Source: Candidatus Babelota bacterium
GTDB taxonomy: Bacteria; Babelota; Babeliae; Babelales; Vermiphilaceae
Length of the DNA: 47,955 nt
Assembly: GCA_013287855.1 (NCBI GenBank)
Contig: JABDCY010000007.1
Span: 1 to 47,955 of the forward strand
Reading direction: 5' to 3'
A model generated the notes under the pieces. The model was not told the DNA's origin and ran no database searches. It saw only the letters and a list, made by a program, of their open reading frames with translations. Shown here one piece after another: positions 7,326 to 15,900 of the stretch (positions within the stretch are counted from its first letter, which is position 1; every line of letters begins with the position of its first letter). The position numbers were made by a program, and so were the translations under genes.

Positions 7326-8855
7326 TTACAGTGCCTTTTCGTAACAATGCAGATCAGGCAAATCTTCTGCTTGTTCCGGTTGAGTGCTCGAACTAGTTGC
7401 CGTGATTTGTGCTTGCGTTGTTTTGATAGGCAGCTGACATTTTTTAAGTTCGAACTTGACCAAATCAATGTTCGCATAAGCAAGATAGGTATAACCAAAT
7501 CCTTGTCCATATATGCTATCAGGTGATGGTGCTAACGTGATGACATCACCTTGTTGTAAGACAAGTGTTGTTTCTTTTGCTAATTGATCACAACCTAAAC
7601 AATGCACGCCGCCATGGTTTACAATTTTTGGCATAGTATCTTCATTATGTTGATGCCCACGAATAGTGGCAACCAAAGTGCAATCTTTACTCGAAGCTTC
7701 CTGACATAATATTTTCACAAGCTCTTTGTTACAAGCTACCGATTGCTCTCCGCGGCCTCCATCAATGAGAAGCGATTGATCTTCGGGGTTAAAGTTGAAA
7801 TCACCCCAAACTTCACCAAAACCTTCCCAATCAGAATCGGAAAATTGCTCAATATTTTTGATATGATTAGGAAATTGTTTTTCTAGGTCATCAAGATTTA
7901 TTTTCTTTGCAAGTTCTGGATTTTTTAACCCTATATTTCTAAGTGTGTTGTAACGCATGAGTTTAGTGATAAGCATATGTGTGAACGCATCATTTCTTAA
8001 AAACAGGTATGGATTTGATCCAGCGTCAAAACCTCCGTGGCAAAATTTTAAGAAATTGGTGTGGCCATTTTCTCTTACACCTAGGAAAAATGCTGAAGGT
8101 AAAAATTTATAAGAAGCAAAAATCTTTTTTAATTTGTCTTTATGGTTGCTATTTTCAAAAGGTTTAAGTTTATACTTTGCGCAAAGTTCACTTACGAAAT
8201 TTCCTTCGCCTTGGTTTTGTGCCATTTCCTCGTGATTACCGCGAGTAAGAATTACATTATTGGGATTTTTAACTTTTAAGTTATAGACGGTGTTTAATAC
8301 CTCGGCGCCATGTTGACCGCGGTCAACATAATCTCCTGTGAAAATAAACAACAAGTCAGGATCAGTTATGGTAACATTCTGCTCGTGGTCGATAAAAAGT
8401 AAGTCATCAGATTCGAATTTTTCAAGCATTTGTGCAAGAGATTCGATATCGCCGTGCAAATCAGCAAAGACAAAAACTTTTTTCTTAGCTGCAGTTTCTT
8501 TATCCAAAACTAATTTTTCAAAGTAAGGTTTATAGTGACCGGTGCTACGTTCTTTATCTAAAAATACTTGATCAGGTTTTTCGGTAAGCCAGGTGTTTGC
8601 TGCTAGCGAGTTCGAATATAGGTCACCGAGTTCGCTGACCGTCTGCAGAAGACGTTTCAGGGTGCAGCCATCAATAATTTGTTTGACCAATGAGCCAGGA
8701 GCACGTTTTTGCTTGTTTGATACTGAAACTTCAGGTTTTTCAGAGACTTCTTCAAGACGACGTTTTCTTGTTGGGCTCGAAGATGTTTTTTCCATAGGCT
8801 GGACAGAGAAAAACACTGAAAACGATAAGACAATAGTAACTAATAGCTTATTCAT
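7326..8855 (-). CDS. Secreted PPP-type Ser/Thr protein phosphatase
   Basis: A 509-residue metallophosphoesterase of the PPP type. After a signal peptide (1-20) and a basic linker come the metal-site motifs: DLHGD with Asp132, His134, Asp136; GDYVDRG at 174-180; RGNHE at 205-209; CHGGFD with His273; and RGHQH at 399-403. The family removes phosphate from phospho-Ser/Thr with two bound metals. The linker carries RKRR (30-33) and KQKR (48-51), resembling a bipartite nuclear localisation signal, unusual for a periplasmic enzyme. Residues 60-125 and 300-345 are insertions of unknown role. The SD GAGGAGG is strong. Export followed by action on host phosphoproteins is plausible but inferred. Confidence 0.85.
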   Translation of the reverse strand: MNKLLVTIVLSFSVFFSVQPMEKTSSSPTRKRRLEEVSEKPEVSVSNKQKRAPGSLVKQIIDGCTLKRLLQTVSELGDLYSNSLAANTWLTEKPDQVFLDKERSTGHYKPYFEKLVLDKETAAKKKVFVFADLHGDIESLAQMLEKFESDDLLFIDHEQNVTITDPDLLFIFTGDYVDRGQHGAEVLNTVYNLKVKNPNNVILTRGNHEEMAQNQGEGNFVSELCAKYKLKPFENSNHKDKLKKIFASYKFLPSAFFLGVRENGHTNFLKFCHGGFDAGSNPYLFLRNDAFTHMLITKLMRYNTLRNIGLKNPELAKKINLDDLEKQFPNHIKNIEQFSDSDWEGFGEVWGDFNFNPEDQSLLIDGGRGEQSVACNKELVKILCQEASSKDCTLVATIRGHQHNEDTMPKIVNHGGVHCLGCDQLAKETTLVLQQGDVITLAPSPDSIYGQGFGYTYLAYANIDLVKFELKKCQLPIKTTQAQITATSSSTQPEQAEDLPDLHCYEKAL

Positions 8856-8898
8856 ATAACCTCCTCAAAATTATTATTTATATTCTAATTGTAACATT

Positions 8899-10773
8899 TT
8901 AATTAGAATTGTCTAGTCCAATTTGCAGGCTTTCCCATTCTTTCAGGGATTTTTCCAGGTTTCTACGCAGAGAAATCAGCTTAGCTTCCAGGGTGGCATA
9001 TTCGGGTGAGCCATATTCTAACGTGGCAAATTGCTCTGTTTTGGCCTTGACATCGGTCTCCAGCCTTTCAATAGCCTGTTCCAGCTTTTTAGCCTGTTTG
9101 CGTTGCTCAAATGCCTGTTTGCCGTCACTTGCTGCCTGTTTTACTTCTACTTGAGGGGTTGATTTTGCACCTTCAGGGTTTAATCTGAACTGGCGCTGAT
9201 AGAGATATTCTTCATAATTACCCTGATAGCTTTCAATACCATGGGGTGTAAGTTCCAAAATGCGCGTTGCTAAATGATTAATAAAATCATGATCGTGGGA
9301 CACGAAAAATATGGTGCCATCAAACTGTTTGAGCGCAGAAAGCAAAATGTCTTTTGATTGCATATCTAAGTGGTTGGTAGGCTCATCGAGCATCAGAAAA
9401 TTGGCATTTTGCATAAGTACGGTGACCATGCTGACTCTGTTTTTCTCGCCACCACTGAGCACCTTAAGTTTTTTATGAATGGTCTCTTTGCTAAATAAGA
9501 ATGCGCCAAGCATGCCGCGGATTTCTTGTTCCGTTTTGCGTGGGCACGAGCCCATCACATAATCAAACACCGTTTTTTCTTTAGGCAACACCTTGTCCTG
9601 ATCCTGTGCGAACAGTGCATGATGCACATTGTGGCCAAGGGCAACAGATCCTGCTTGGAGTGGATAAATTCCAGCAATGACATTAAATAAGGTAGTTTTA
9701 CCAGTGCCGTTAGGCGCGATGAGCGCTACTTTTTCGCCTCGCTCAATTTCAAATGAAATATGGTCAAAAATCTTTTTTTCGCCGAATTGGAAGCTGAGGT
9801 CTTTTACCGTGAGCGCAATTTTGCCTGGGCGTTGCGTGCTGCTGATATTAAAACGAATGGTTCTGATAGATGGTGGAAGCACAATGCGTTCAATAGCGTC
9901 TACTTCCTTGATCATGCTCTGGACCATTTTTGCTTTACTTGCCGATGCTCTAAAGCGTTCAATGGTGGCCATTTTTTGTGCAATTTCTCGCTGTTGTTGC
10001 TCGTAGGCTCTTTCAAGGGCAAATAATGTTTGCGCTTTTTGTGTTTCATATGCGCTGTAGTTACCTTTGTAGATGGTGCCCTTGCCAAGTTCGAGCTCTA
10101 AAATTTCGGTACATAATTTATCGAGGAAATAGCGCTCGTGGCAGACGAGTAAAAAGCCGCAATCACTGTTTTTGAGAAATTCTAAAAACCAGTCTTTGGC
10201 GACAATGTCCAAGTGGTTGGTAGGTTCGTCAAAGAGATAAAAATCGGCTTTTTGCAGGAGTAGTTTTGCTAGCACAAGGCGCATCTTCCAGCCAACACTT
10301 AAAGTACTTACCGGCGACTGTTGCTGGATTTCAGAAAAACCAAGACCGTTCAAAACGTTTTTGGTTTCTTGAATTAAAGCACTCGGTTGATAATCCTTGA
10401 GTTGTTGCTGCGCATGGGCATAGGCTTCAATATCTGCGACCGTTGGATTGTTGACCATTGCAGCTTCAAGCGCAGGCAGTGATGCTTGGAGAGCATAAAA
10501 TTCGGCGAAGGTGGCCAGTGCTTCTTCAAACACGGTTTTTTCAGATGTCAGCACCACTTCCTGAGGCATATAAGCAACTTTGCAGTTAGTAGTCACCATA
10601 ACGGTGCCTTCATCGAGGATTTGCTGCTCCATAATCGCTTTGAGCAGGGTCGATTTACCTGTACCATTTGCACCCACAAGCCCAATCCGCTGATGGGGTT
10701 GCAGAATAAATGATATGTGATCGAAGACCGTCTGGTTGCCGAAAGAAAGACAGATATTTTTTGCCTGAATCAT
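8899..10773 (-). CDS. ABC-F family ATPase (Uup/YheS-like)
   Basis: ABC-F proteins have two ATPase domains and no membrane part; they act on ribosomes to relieve stalls or on related tasks. This 624-residue protein has Walker A GANGTGKS (34-41) and APNGTGKT (353-360), two DEPTNHLD Walker B boxes (183-190 and 463-470), the linker with charged helices between the domains (about 240-300), and a C-terminal coiled coil (about 545-615), as in Uup/YheS. The first signature is LSVGWKMR rather than LSGGW; the second is a normal LSGGEKNR. The subtype cannot be fixed by eye. Confidence 0.93.
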   Translation of the reverse strand: MIQAKNICLSFGNQTVFDHISFILQPHQRIGLVGANGTGKSTLLKAIMEQQILDEGTVMVTTNCKVAYMPQEVVLTSEKTVFEEALATFAEFYALQASLPALEAAMVNNPTVADIEAYAHAQQQLKDYQPSALIQETKNVLNGLGFSEIQQQSPVSTLSVGWKMRLVLAKLLLQKADFYLFDEPTNHLDIVAKDWFLEFLKNSDCGFLLVCHERYFLDKLCTEILELELGKGTIYKGNYSAYETQKAQTLFALERAYEQQQREIAQKMATIERFRASASKAKMVQSMIKEVDAIERIVLPPSIRTIRFNISSTQRPGKIALTVKDLSFQFGEKKIFDHISFEIERGEKVALIAPNGTGKTTLFNVIAGIYPLQAGSVALGHNVHHALFAQDQDKVLPKEKTVFDYVMGSCPRKTEQEIRGMLGAFLFSKETIHKKLKVLSGGEKNRVSMVTVLMQNANFLMLDEPTNHLDMQSKDILLSALKQFDGTIFFVSHDHDFINHLATRILELTPHGIESYQGNYEEYLYQRQFRLNPEGAKSTPQVEVKQAASDGKQAFEQRKQAKKLEQAIERLETDVKAKTEQFATLEYGSPEYATLEAKLISLRRNLEKSLKEWESLQIGLDNSN

Positions 10774-10838
10774 AAATATATATTACGGGTAAAGTTAATG
10801 ACTAAAATAGACATATTAACCTTACCAGCAATATCATT

Positions 10839-10923
10839 TTTTTGCTAATGGGTGGGTAATTTTAGCTATTTTTTTTGTGCATCAGACTGTTTTGAGCTAA
10901 GCTCCTTCAGAAATAAATGTTCA
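10839..10923 (+). repeat. Duplicated upstream element, copy 1
   Basis: About 85 nt that recur at 11554-11636, with shared blocks TTTTTGCTAATGG, AATTTTA, CTATTTTTT, TTTTGAGCTAA and GTTCA. Each copy lies directly upstream of a small secreted-protein gene starting MKxLIAxLLLISGCC. The element therefore probably carries the promoter and was duplicated with the gene. No clear -35/-10 pair is obvious. Confidence 0.8.
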
Positions 10924-10944
10924 CTAATCAAAAAGATATATTCT

Positions 10945-11214
10945 ATGAAAAGATTGATTGCAGCTTTATTGTTAATAAGCGGTTGTTGCGTCTGTGGCAT
11001 GGAAGAAACATTAGGAAAAGCAATTGATGAGGCAGTAATTACTCTACGAAAATGTGAAGAAGAAGTGAGGAAATGGGAAGAAACCGAGAAGATAGGAGAA
11101 CTCAGTAAACGAGCGGAAGAAGCATACGACAATGCTATGTTTGAGCTCGGGTATTGGAAGGGGAAGATTCGAGCACTAAAAGATCAACAGCAACAGAAAC
11201 AAAGCAAAATCTAA
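10945..11214 (+). CDS. Small secreted helical protein, tandem family B (member 1)
   Basis: An 89-residue protein. The ATG at 10945 starts a typical signal peptide with a lipobox-like ISGC; an upstream in-frame ATG at 10852 lies inside the repeated non-coding element and is rejected. The mature part (MEETLGKAIDEA onward) is highly charged and helical, probably a short coiled coil, ending in QQQQKQSKI. Members 3 and 4 share the GKAID/GQEID start and the later W-containing helix. Function unknown; possibly a periplasmic or surface lipoprotein. Confidence 0.7.
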   Translation: MKRLIAALLLISGCCVCGMEETLGKAIDEAVITLRKCEEEVRKWEETEKIGELSKRAEEAYDNAMFELGYWKGKIRALKDQQQQKQSKI

Positions 11215-11253
11215 AAATCAGGTTTTTTCAACCAAGTTATAGGAGTTTTTTAT

Positions 11254-11541
11254 ATGAAAAAGGTGATAACGCTTTTAAAGGTGATTATGTTAATGAGTGC
11301 TAGTTATTCATGTTGTATGGATGATGCCAAAAAGTCATTGCAAAAGCTTGTCGATAAGCGCATTGCAGAAAGAAAGTTTGATAAAGAAGATCTTGAAGAT
11401 AGGATAAAAATGGACGATAAGATAAATGAAGTGCATCGGCGTACAGCAACAGGCGATCAGCTTCGTCGAAACACTTTCGCAGCTTTAGATAGAGTAACAA
11501 ATGAACTAAAAACGCTTAATGAAATACAATCTAAGCTTTAG
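11254..11541 (+). CDS. Small secreted helical protein, tandem family B (member 2, divergent)
   Basis: A 95-residue protein with SD ATAGGAG. It has a signal peptide ending before M-D (SCCMDDAKK) and then a very charged, helix-forming mature region ending LKTLNEIQSKL, like the end of member 3. It is the least similar member but sits inside the array, 40 nt after member 1. No domain recognised. Confidence 0.7.
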   Translation: MKKVITLLKVIMLMSASYSCCMDDAKKSLQKLVDKRIAERKFDKEDLEDRIKMDDKINEVHRRTATGDQLRRNTFAALDRVTNELKTLNEIQSKL

Positions 11542-11553
11542 GCTTAATTCCAC

Positions 11554-11636
11554 TTTTTGCTAATGGTGGGGCAATTTTACCTATTTTTTGTGCCCAAGAC
11601 TATTTTGAGCTAAACTTCTTGCGGAACAAACGTTCA
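11554..11636 (+). repeat. Duplicated upstream element, copy 2
   Basis: Second copy of the element at 10839-10923, in the same orientation and about 715 nt away. The gene starts that follow are 716 nt apart. This points to tandem duplication of a block holding promoter plus gene(s). Confidence 0.8.
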
Positions 11637-11660
11637 ATGAAACAAATAGGAGTCATTTAT

Positions 11661-11921
11661 ATGAAAAAGTTGATAGCAGTTTTATTGTTAATAAGCGGTT
11701 GTTGCATATATGGCATGGAAGAAAAAATAGGAAAAGCAATTGATAAGGCAAGAGCCAATCTTAAAAGTTCCCTAGCTGAAGTAAAAAAATGGAATGAAAC
11801 TGAGAGTGAATGCGGCCCCCTTTCTGATGGAGGAAATCAAGAACGGGAATATGCAAAAAAAGATGTTGGTCATTATCTATCGCAAATTAATGAATTAAAA
11901 AGACAACAAAGTAAGCTTTAA
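11661..11921 (+). CDS. Small secreted helical protein, tandem family B (member 3)
   Basis: An 86-residue protein. The ATG at 11661 has SD AGGAG about 9 nt upstream; in-frame ATGs further upstream lack one. The signal peptide MKKLIAVLLLISGCC is nearly identical to that of member 1. The mature part starts MEEKIGKAIDKA, with VKKWNETE and LSDGG in the middle, and is charged and helical. The upstream element is duplicated from member 1. Confidence 0.72.
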   Translation: MKKLIAVLLLISGCCIYGMEEKIGKAIDKARANLKSSLAEVKKWNETESECGPLSDGGNQEREYAKKDVGHYLSQINELKRQQSKL

Positions 11922-11950
11922 AATGAAAAAAATAAGTAGGAATTACTTAC

Positions 11951-12214
11951 ATGAAAAAATTGATAGCAGGTTTAGTGTTATTGAGCAGTTTTAATGCCTA
12001 TTGTATGGATGATCAAAAAAAACCACAAAAGACATTGGGCCAGGAAATTGATGAACTAAGAGCCCTCATCACAGCTGGGCAAAAGGACGTAAAAAGTTGG
12101 GAGAACGCACCCTATTCTGAGCTTTCAGAGGGTGGGAAAAAAGCATATGCACAAGCACAAGCCACAGTGTCTGCTTTAAAAACGCAACTTGAAACACTGA
12201 AGGGCAGACTTTAA
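11951..12214 (+). CDS. Small secreted helical protein, tandem family B (member 4)
   Basis: An 87-residue protein with SD AGGAA, 29 nt after member 3. The signal peptide ends before M-D (AYCMDDQKK). The mature part has GQEIDEL, VKSWEN and LSEGG, aligning with GKAID, VKKWNE and LSDGG of member 3, and ends in an amphipathic helix. Function unknown. Confidence 0.72.
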   Translation: MKKLIAGLVLLSSFNAYCMDDQKKPQKTLGQEIDELRALITAGQKDVKSWENAPYSELSEGGKKAYAQAQATVSALKTQLETLKGRL

Positions 12215-12262
12215 ATAATTTCTTAATAATTTCGCTGGAAATCCCAAAACTAGGTGAAAAGT

Positions 12263-13324
12263 ATGTCATCAAAATTCATTGCCATAGTTGTAATTTTTTT
12301 ATGCTCAACGGTTACTAGCTACACGATGCAAAAGAGAGTCGTTATTAGCGGAAATAAATACTCACCAATAAAAGAAATTAAAACAGAAATGGGTGTTTCT
12401 GTGTTAGATGCATCAGATAAGGTGATAGTTGTTGGCGGATATGACAAGCAATTAGCATTCTTCGACTATGAGGGAAATAAGCTTGGAGAAATGACTGATG
12501 AGCGATTAGCTCATATGGTAGCTATTGACATAATACATAGTCGTCTTTTAAAGATTCGTACTCTTGATCTAACAAAGCAATCTGGTAAATTTTTCGCGCT
12601 AAGGTTTCCCAAATCAAAAGAGAGTTTTGCGCAAAAGCTTAAGAAAGCGACTCTCACAAACTGCAAATCTTTTATTACACAAGAATGTTGCATGGGTATG
12701 CAGGGGACAACCGTTTCAGAAATAGGCACATTTCGTTTAAACGAACCATTAAAGGTACGTTTTGTGTGCAAACCGTGGGACAAAGACGTGATCATGTTTA
12801 CAACTGAACATGAGCAGAATATTGTTAAAATGTTCGATCCCGCAACCAATAAAACAACTACGCTCCAAAAACATGAAGATTCATCGCATAGAAATACTAT
12901 TCTAGCCTTAGCAACAACTTCGGATGGCCGATTCTGCGCATCATCAACTGAATCAGAGTTTAAACTATTTGAAATCTCCACGAGAATAACCGTGAGTGAT
13001 GAGGAAGATCCCTACCTATGTCCTAAGCATATCTTGTTGCCGAGTGTGATGCATCCTCAGCTTGGGAGCGCCGTGAGTTGTATTCGGAATGAATTTTCTA
13101 TGACCGCGGTAGGTGACCGCTTGGTATCCAAAAAAGGATATGATGGAACTATAGAGATAGAGCATCTGGCGTTGGATATAGATTCCGATAATGAGCCAGA
13201 AGACACAGGATTAGAATCTGATGATGAAGCAGAACTGGCGCAAATTACAACATCAAGAAAGCGACCACAAAGCACGCTTGCTAGTACGGTGCACAGGCAA
13301 CAAAAAAAACGTAAGTCTCAATAA
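12263..13324 (+). CDS. Secreted propeller-like protein with acidic region and NLS-like C-terminus
   Basis: A 353-residue protein. I chose ATG 12263 over GTG 12254 because AGGTG precedes it at a good distance. The signal peptide ends before M-Q (SYTMQKR). The middle has WD40-like strands (GYDKQLAFFDYEGNKLG; NTILALATTSDGRFCASS). A very acidic stretch follows (about 300-325), then a C-terminus with RKR at 332-334 and KKRK at 348-351, spaced like a bipartite nuclear localisation signal. It stands 49 nt after the small-protein array. Function unknown; a host-directed role is inferred only from the tail. Confidence 0.7.
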   Translation: MSSKFIAIVVIFLCSTVTSYTMQKRVVISGNKYSPIKEIKTEMGVSVLDASDKVIVVGGYDKQLAFFDYEGNKLGEMTDERLAHMVAIDIIHSRLLKIRTLDLTKQSGKFFALRFPKSKESFAQKLKKATLTNCKSFITQECCMGMQGTTVSEIGTFRLNEPLKVRFVCKPWDKDVIMFTTEHEQNIVKMFDPATNKTTTLQKHEDSSHRNTILALATTSDGRFCASSTESEFKLFEISTRITVSDEEDPYLCPKHILLPSVMHPQLGSAVSCIRNEFSMTAVGDRLVSKKGYDGTIEIEHLALDIDSDNEPEDTGLESDDEAELAQITTSRKRPQSTLASTVHRQQKKRKSQ

Positions 13325-13351
13325 GCACCAACCGAATTTTGGAGCGGCTAC

Positions 13352-14278
13352 ATGAATTTTAAGAAAACCATCGTTTCAAGTCTCATAATTTTTTTCTGTA
13401 ATGTTTATGCGATGGAGAAAAGGGAAGATCAATCACATGACCCAGACTTTATCAAATTCAAAAAAGCGCAAATACAAGCTAGGGAAGATCTACTTGTAGA
13501 ATGTGCTAATGCTGGAGAGTGGGATGAAATGAGGACTGATTTGGCTCTTGCAGTCAATATTGGTATAGATTCTAATTCAATTAGGGACTTGAAAGGCAAT
13601 AACCTGTTGATTATTGCTGCCAGCAATCTGCATAAAGAATCTTTTTCGAATAATGATCGTTCCTATATATTTACTAAATGTAGTAAAAATAAATCTTATT
13701 ATCGCACCATTATGGAGCTCCTTTGTTTTACAGGTATCGATGTAAATAAACAAGGGGAAGGCCAAGAAACCGCATTGCATCATGTGGTGAGAAATTATGG
13801 TTTTTGGTTGAAAGCAGCAGATACTGAAAATCATGATCAAGCAATATTTGCAAAACATTGTATGCGTCTTCAGCTGATTAATACGATGCTTCTATTCAAA
13901 GGTCGAGTAGATATGCCAAATGCAAAAGGTAAAACGGCACTTCATGAGGCTGAAGGTTTATTGAAGGAATTATCTGATGAAGAGGCAAAGATTACCTCGA
14001 AGCCGAAAATGAAAGGTATTTCAAGTACCGATGTGTGCCAGGAAGAAAATTCTACATCCGTCTCATGGAAGATTAAGGATGTTCAAACACTTGTTGCTAA
14101 CATGCGGGCAGCGAATAACGAGCACTTGAGAAAACCTTTATCCGAAAAAGAAAAGTCCATCCGACAGATCAAAGCTTGGCGGAAAGAATTGAATGGATTA
14201 AAGTTCGGGACGAATGCAAAAACAACAGAAGACGTTGAATGGGGCGAATTTCAAAGCGCTTCCACTGGTCAAAAGTAA
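13352..14278 (+). CDS. Secreted protein with ankyrin-like repeats
   Basis: A 308-residue protein with SD GGAG before the ATG. The signal peptide ends before M-E (VYAMEKRED). Ankyrin-like elements are visible as NNLLIIAASN (about 83-92), DVNKQGEGQETALHHVV (about 131-147) and NAKGKTALHEAE (about 190-201), with longer than usual spacers, so this is a degenerate repeat domain. The C-terminus is a charged helix. Such repeats mediate protein binding. It ends four bases before the convergent gene at 14282, with no terminator between. Confidence 0.72.
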   Translation: MNFKKTIVSSLIIFFCNVYAMEKREDQSHDPDFIKFKKAQIQAREDLLVECANAGEWDEMRTDLALAVNIGIDSNSIRDLKGNNLLIIAASNLHKESFSNNDRSYIFTKCSKNKSYYRTIMELLCFTGIDVNKQGEGQETALHHVVRNYGFWLKAADTENHDQAIFAKHCMRLQLINTMLLFKGRVDMPNAKGKTALHEAEGLLKELSDEEAKITSKPKMKGISSTDVCQEENSTSVSWKIKDVQTLVANMRAANNEHLRKPLSEKEKSIRQIKAWRKELNGLKFGTNAKTTEDVEWGEFQSASTGQK

Positions 14279-14281
14279 GAA

Positions 14282-15724
14282 TTACTTAATCGTAAAATAA
14301 CCCTTCAACACCGCATGATCCGAGAAATAATCAGCTGATTCTGGTCCATCCTGTTTTTGTGGTTGCGTGTGTTTGATGAGTTTTTTAAGATCTTGAGGAT
14401 AAATCACAAATTGTGTGCATGTCAGACTATTTTGTTGATTCGCATCTGTTGGTGTATAGAACATATAATCCATTTTAGTAAATCCATCATCATAAGCTGT
14501 TGGTGAAAAGACTAAATCGCGGCCTTGTCCATCTTTCAAATTTGCTGTTGCATCGGCAAACGATTTGCCAATCACATTTTTAAGCTTGAAATAATCCTTA
14601 ATGTCTAATCCGATCTTAATATTTGTATTTTGCTTTGTTGTGTAGCGATAGCCAAACTGCTGAGAAGCCTTGTAGCCGTAGGTATTGTAGTTAAAATCGC
14701 CGCAGATGACGCATAGATTTTGACTCTGCAGTCCTGGAATGTTTGCTATGTAGCCAAGTTCAGTTTGCTCGGATGCATCCCATTGTACGTGCACACTATC
14801 GACGGTAATTACGGGAGCATTTTTAAAATTTGGTTGCAGTTGTGCTTCAATGCATAATTTATTGCCCAAGGTGAATTGCTTTTCACTGCCTTTGATGAGT
14901 GAAAATTTGTTTGTTTTATAAAGAATACACGTTGCCACTGTACCTTTTTGTTTTGCAAGCGGCTCCACTATGGCATAGCCCAATGAGCCTAAGGTATTTA
15001 TCAACTGGCTATTTCCTAATGTCCATTCTTGTAAACAAATAATATCTGCGTCCGTAAAAACTCCGCCTTGTTGAAATTCACCCAAGAAATATTGTTGCCG
15101 TTGCTTTGGTAACATAAGTTTTACATTCTTTGCCCATTTAGTATAAAAACTCTCATCAAGAATGTTGCAGGAAGCTAAAACATATGAAAAGGGTAAAGAT
15201 GGTTGATACAGTTGTTGGGTTTTTTGTTGCAAAACAACCTTGGTTGGAATTTTTTGGGATGATTGAAGGTCATTGACTAAAGTTTTCAACGGATCAATGT
15301 TGTAACGAGATGTGTTGGATTTCCAAAAATAGTTGCCAAGTCCGTTATTGTAAAAACCGAATCCTTCTTCACGAAGAAAGGTACCTGCCACTTCGATTTT
15401 AATGGGGCGTTTTTCTCGTCCGGGTTGTGTCAGATAAATTAGCACGGAATCATTTAAGGAAGGAATTTTTAGCCAATACGTTGGCATCATGCCTTTTCCT
15501 ACCTTAATATATTTGAATGCGTCCTGAGCAAAATCATATAATTCCGAGGGAATATTTATGATTTCAGTTTTGGGGATCTCTGTACCAAATTGAGGTTTCT
15601 CTTTTTCACCTTGCTTTTCTCCGCTGCCCCCTCCAAAATATTTCCAAACTTCTTCCATGCCATAAAAATGTGGCTGCCAAGCCAATAAAGTTAACGCTAT
15701 AAGCACATTAGTTAATTTTTTCAT
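14282..15724 (-). CDS. Secreted endonuclease/exonuclease/phosphatase (EEP) fold protein
   Basis: A 480-residue protein with a signal peptide (1-22, ending before M-E) and SD AGGAG. After about 150 residues of unknown fold, the EEP motifs run in order: ASCNIL (about 184), ADIICLQEW with the metal-binding Glu233, SVHVQW (about 310), CGDFNYN with Asp343 and Asn345, and FSDHAVL with Asp469 and His470. The superfamily includes DNase I, AP endonucleases, deadenylases and sphingomyelinases, so the substrate is open. Export of the protein makes a nucleotide, nucleic-acid or lipid target outside the cytosol likely. Confidence 0.82.
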   Translation of the reverse strand: MKKLTNVLIALTLLAWQPHFYGMEEVWKYFGGGSGEKQGEKEKPQFGTEIPKTEIINIPSELYDFAQDAFKYIKVGKGMMPTYWLKIPSLNDSVLIYLTQPGREKRPIKIEVAGTFLREEGFGFYNNGLGNYFWKSNTSRYNIDPLKTLVNDLQSSQKIPTKVVLQQKTQQLYQPSLPFSYVLASCNILDESFYTKWAKNVKLMLPKQRQQYFLGEFQQGGVFTDADIICLQEWTLGNSQLINTLGSLGYAIVEPLAKQKGTVATCILYKTNKFSLIKGSEKQFTLGNKLCIEAQLQPNFKNAPVITVDSVHVQWDASEQTELGYIANIPGLQSQNLCVICGDFNYNTYGYKASQQFGYRYTTKQNTNIKIGLDIKDYFKLKNVIGKSFADATANLKDGQGRDLVFSPTAYDDGFTKMDYMFYTPTDANQQNSLTCTQFVIYPQDLKKLIKHTQPQKQDGPESADYFSDHAVLKGYFTIK

Positions 15725-15900
15725 TCCAACTCCTAATTATTTCATAAATTATTTATTTTATATAAAAGATACAAAATTAATCAATTAAATTTCAATAACT
15801 GGAATTATTTAGTCCGACTAATTAGAAAAAAGTGTTTAGTTTTGAGCTTTTGTAAAAGGTATGAGATACTTGAGGTTCACTATAACATTTGAGGACAGCT

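Noticed and set aside
10852-10944. Upstream ATG extending the first tandem small protein by 31 residues
   Set aside because: The extension lies in the repeated non-coding element and would bury the signal peptide.
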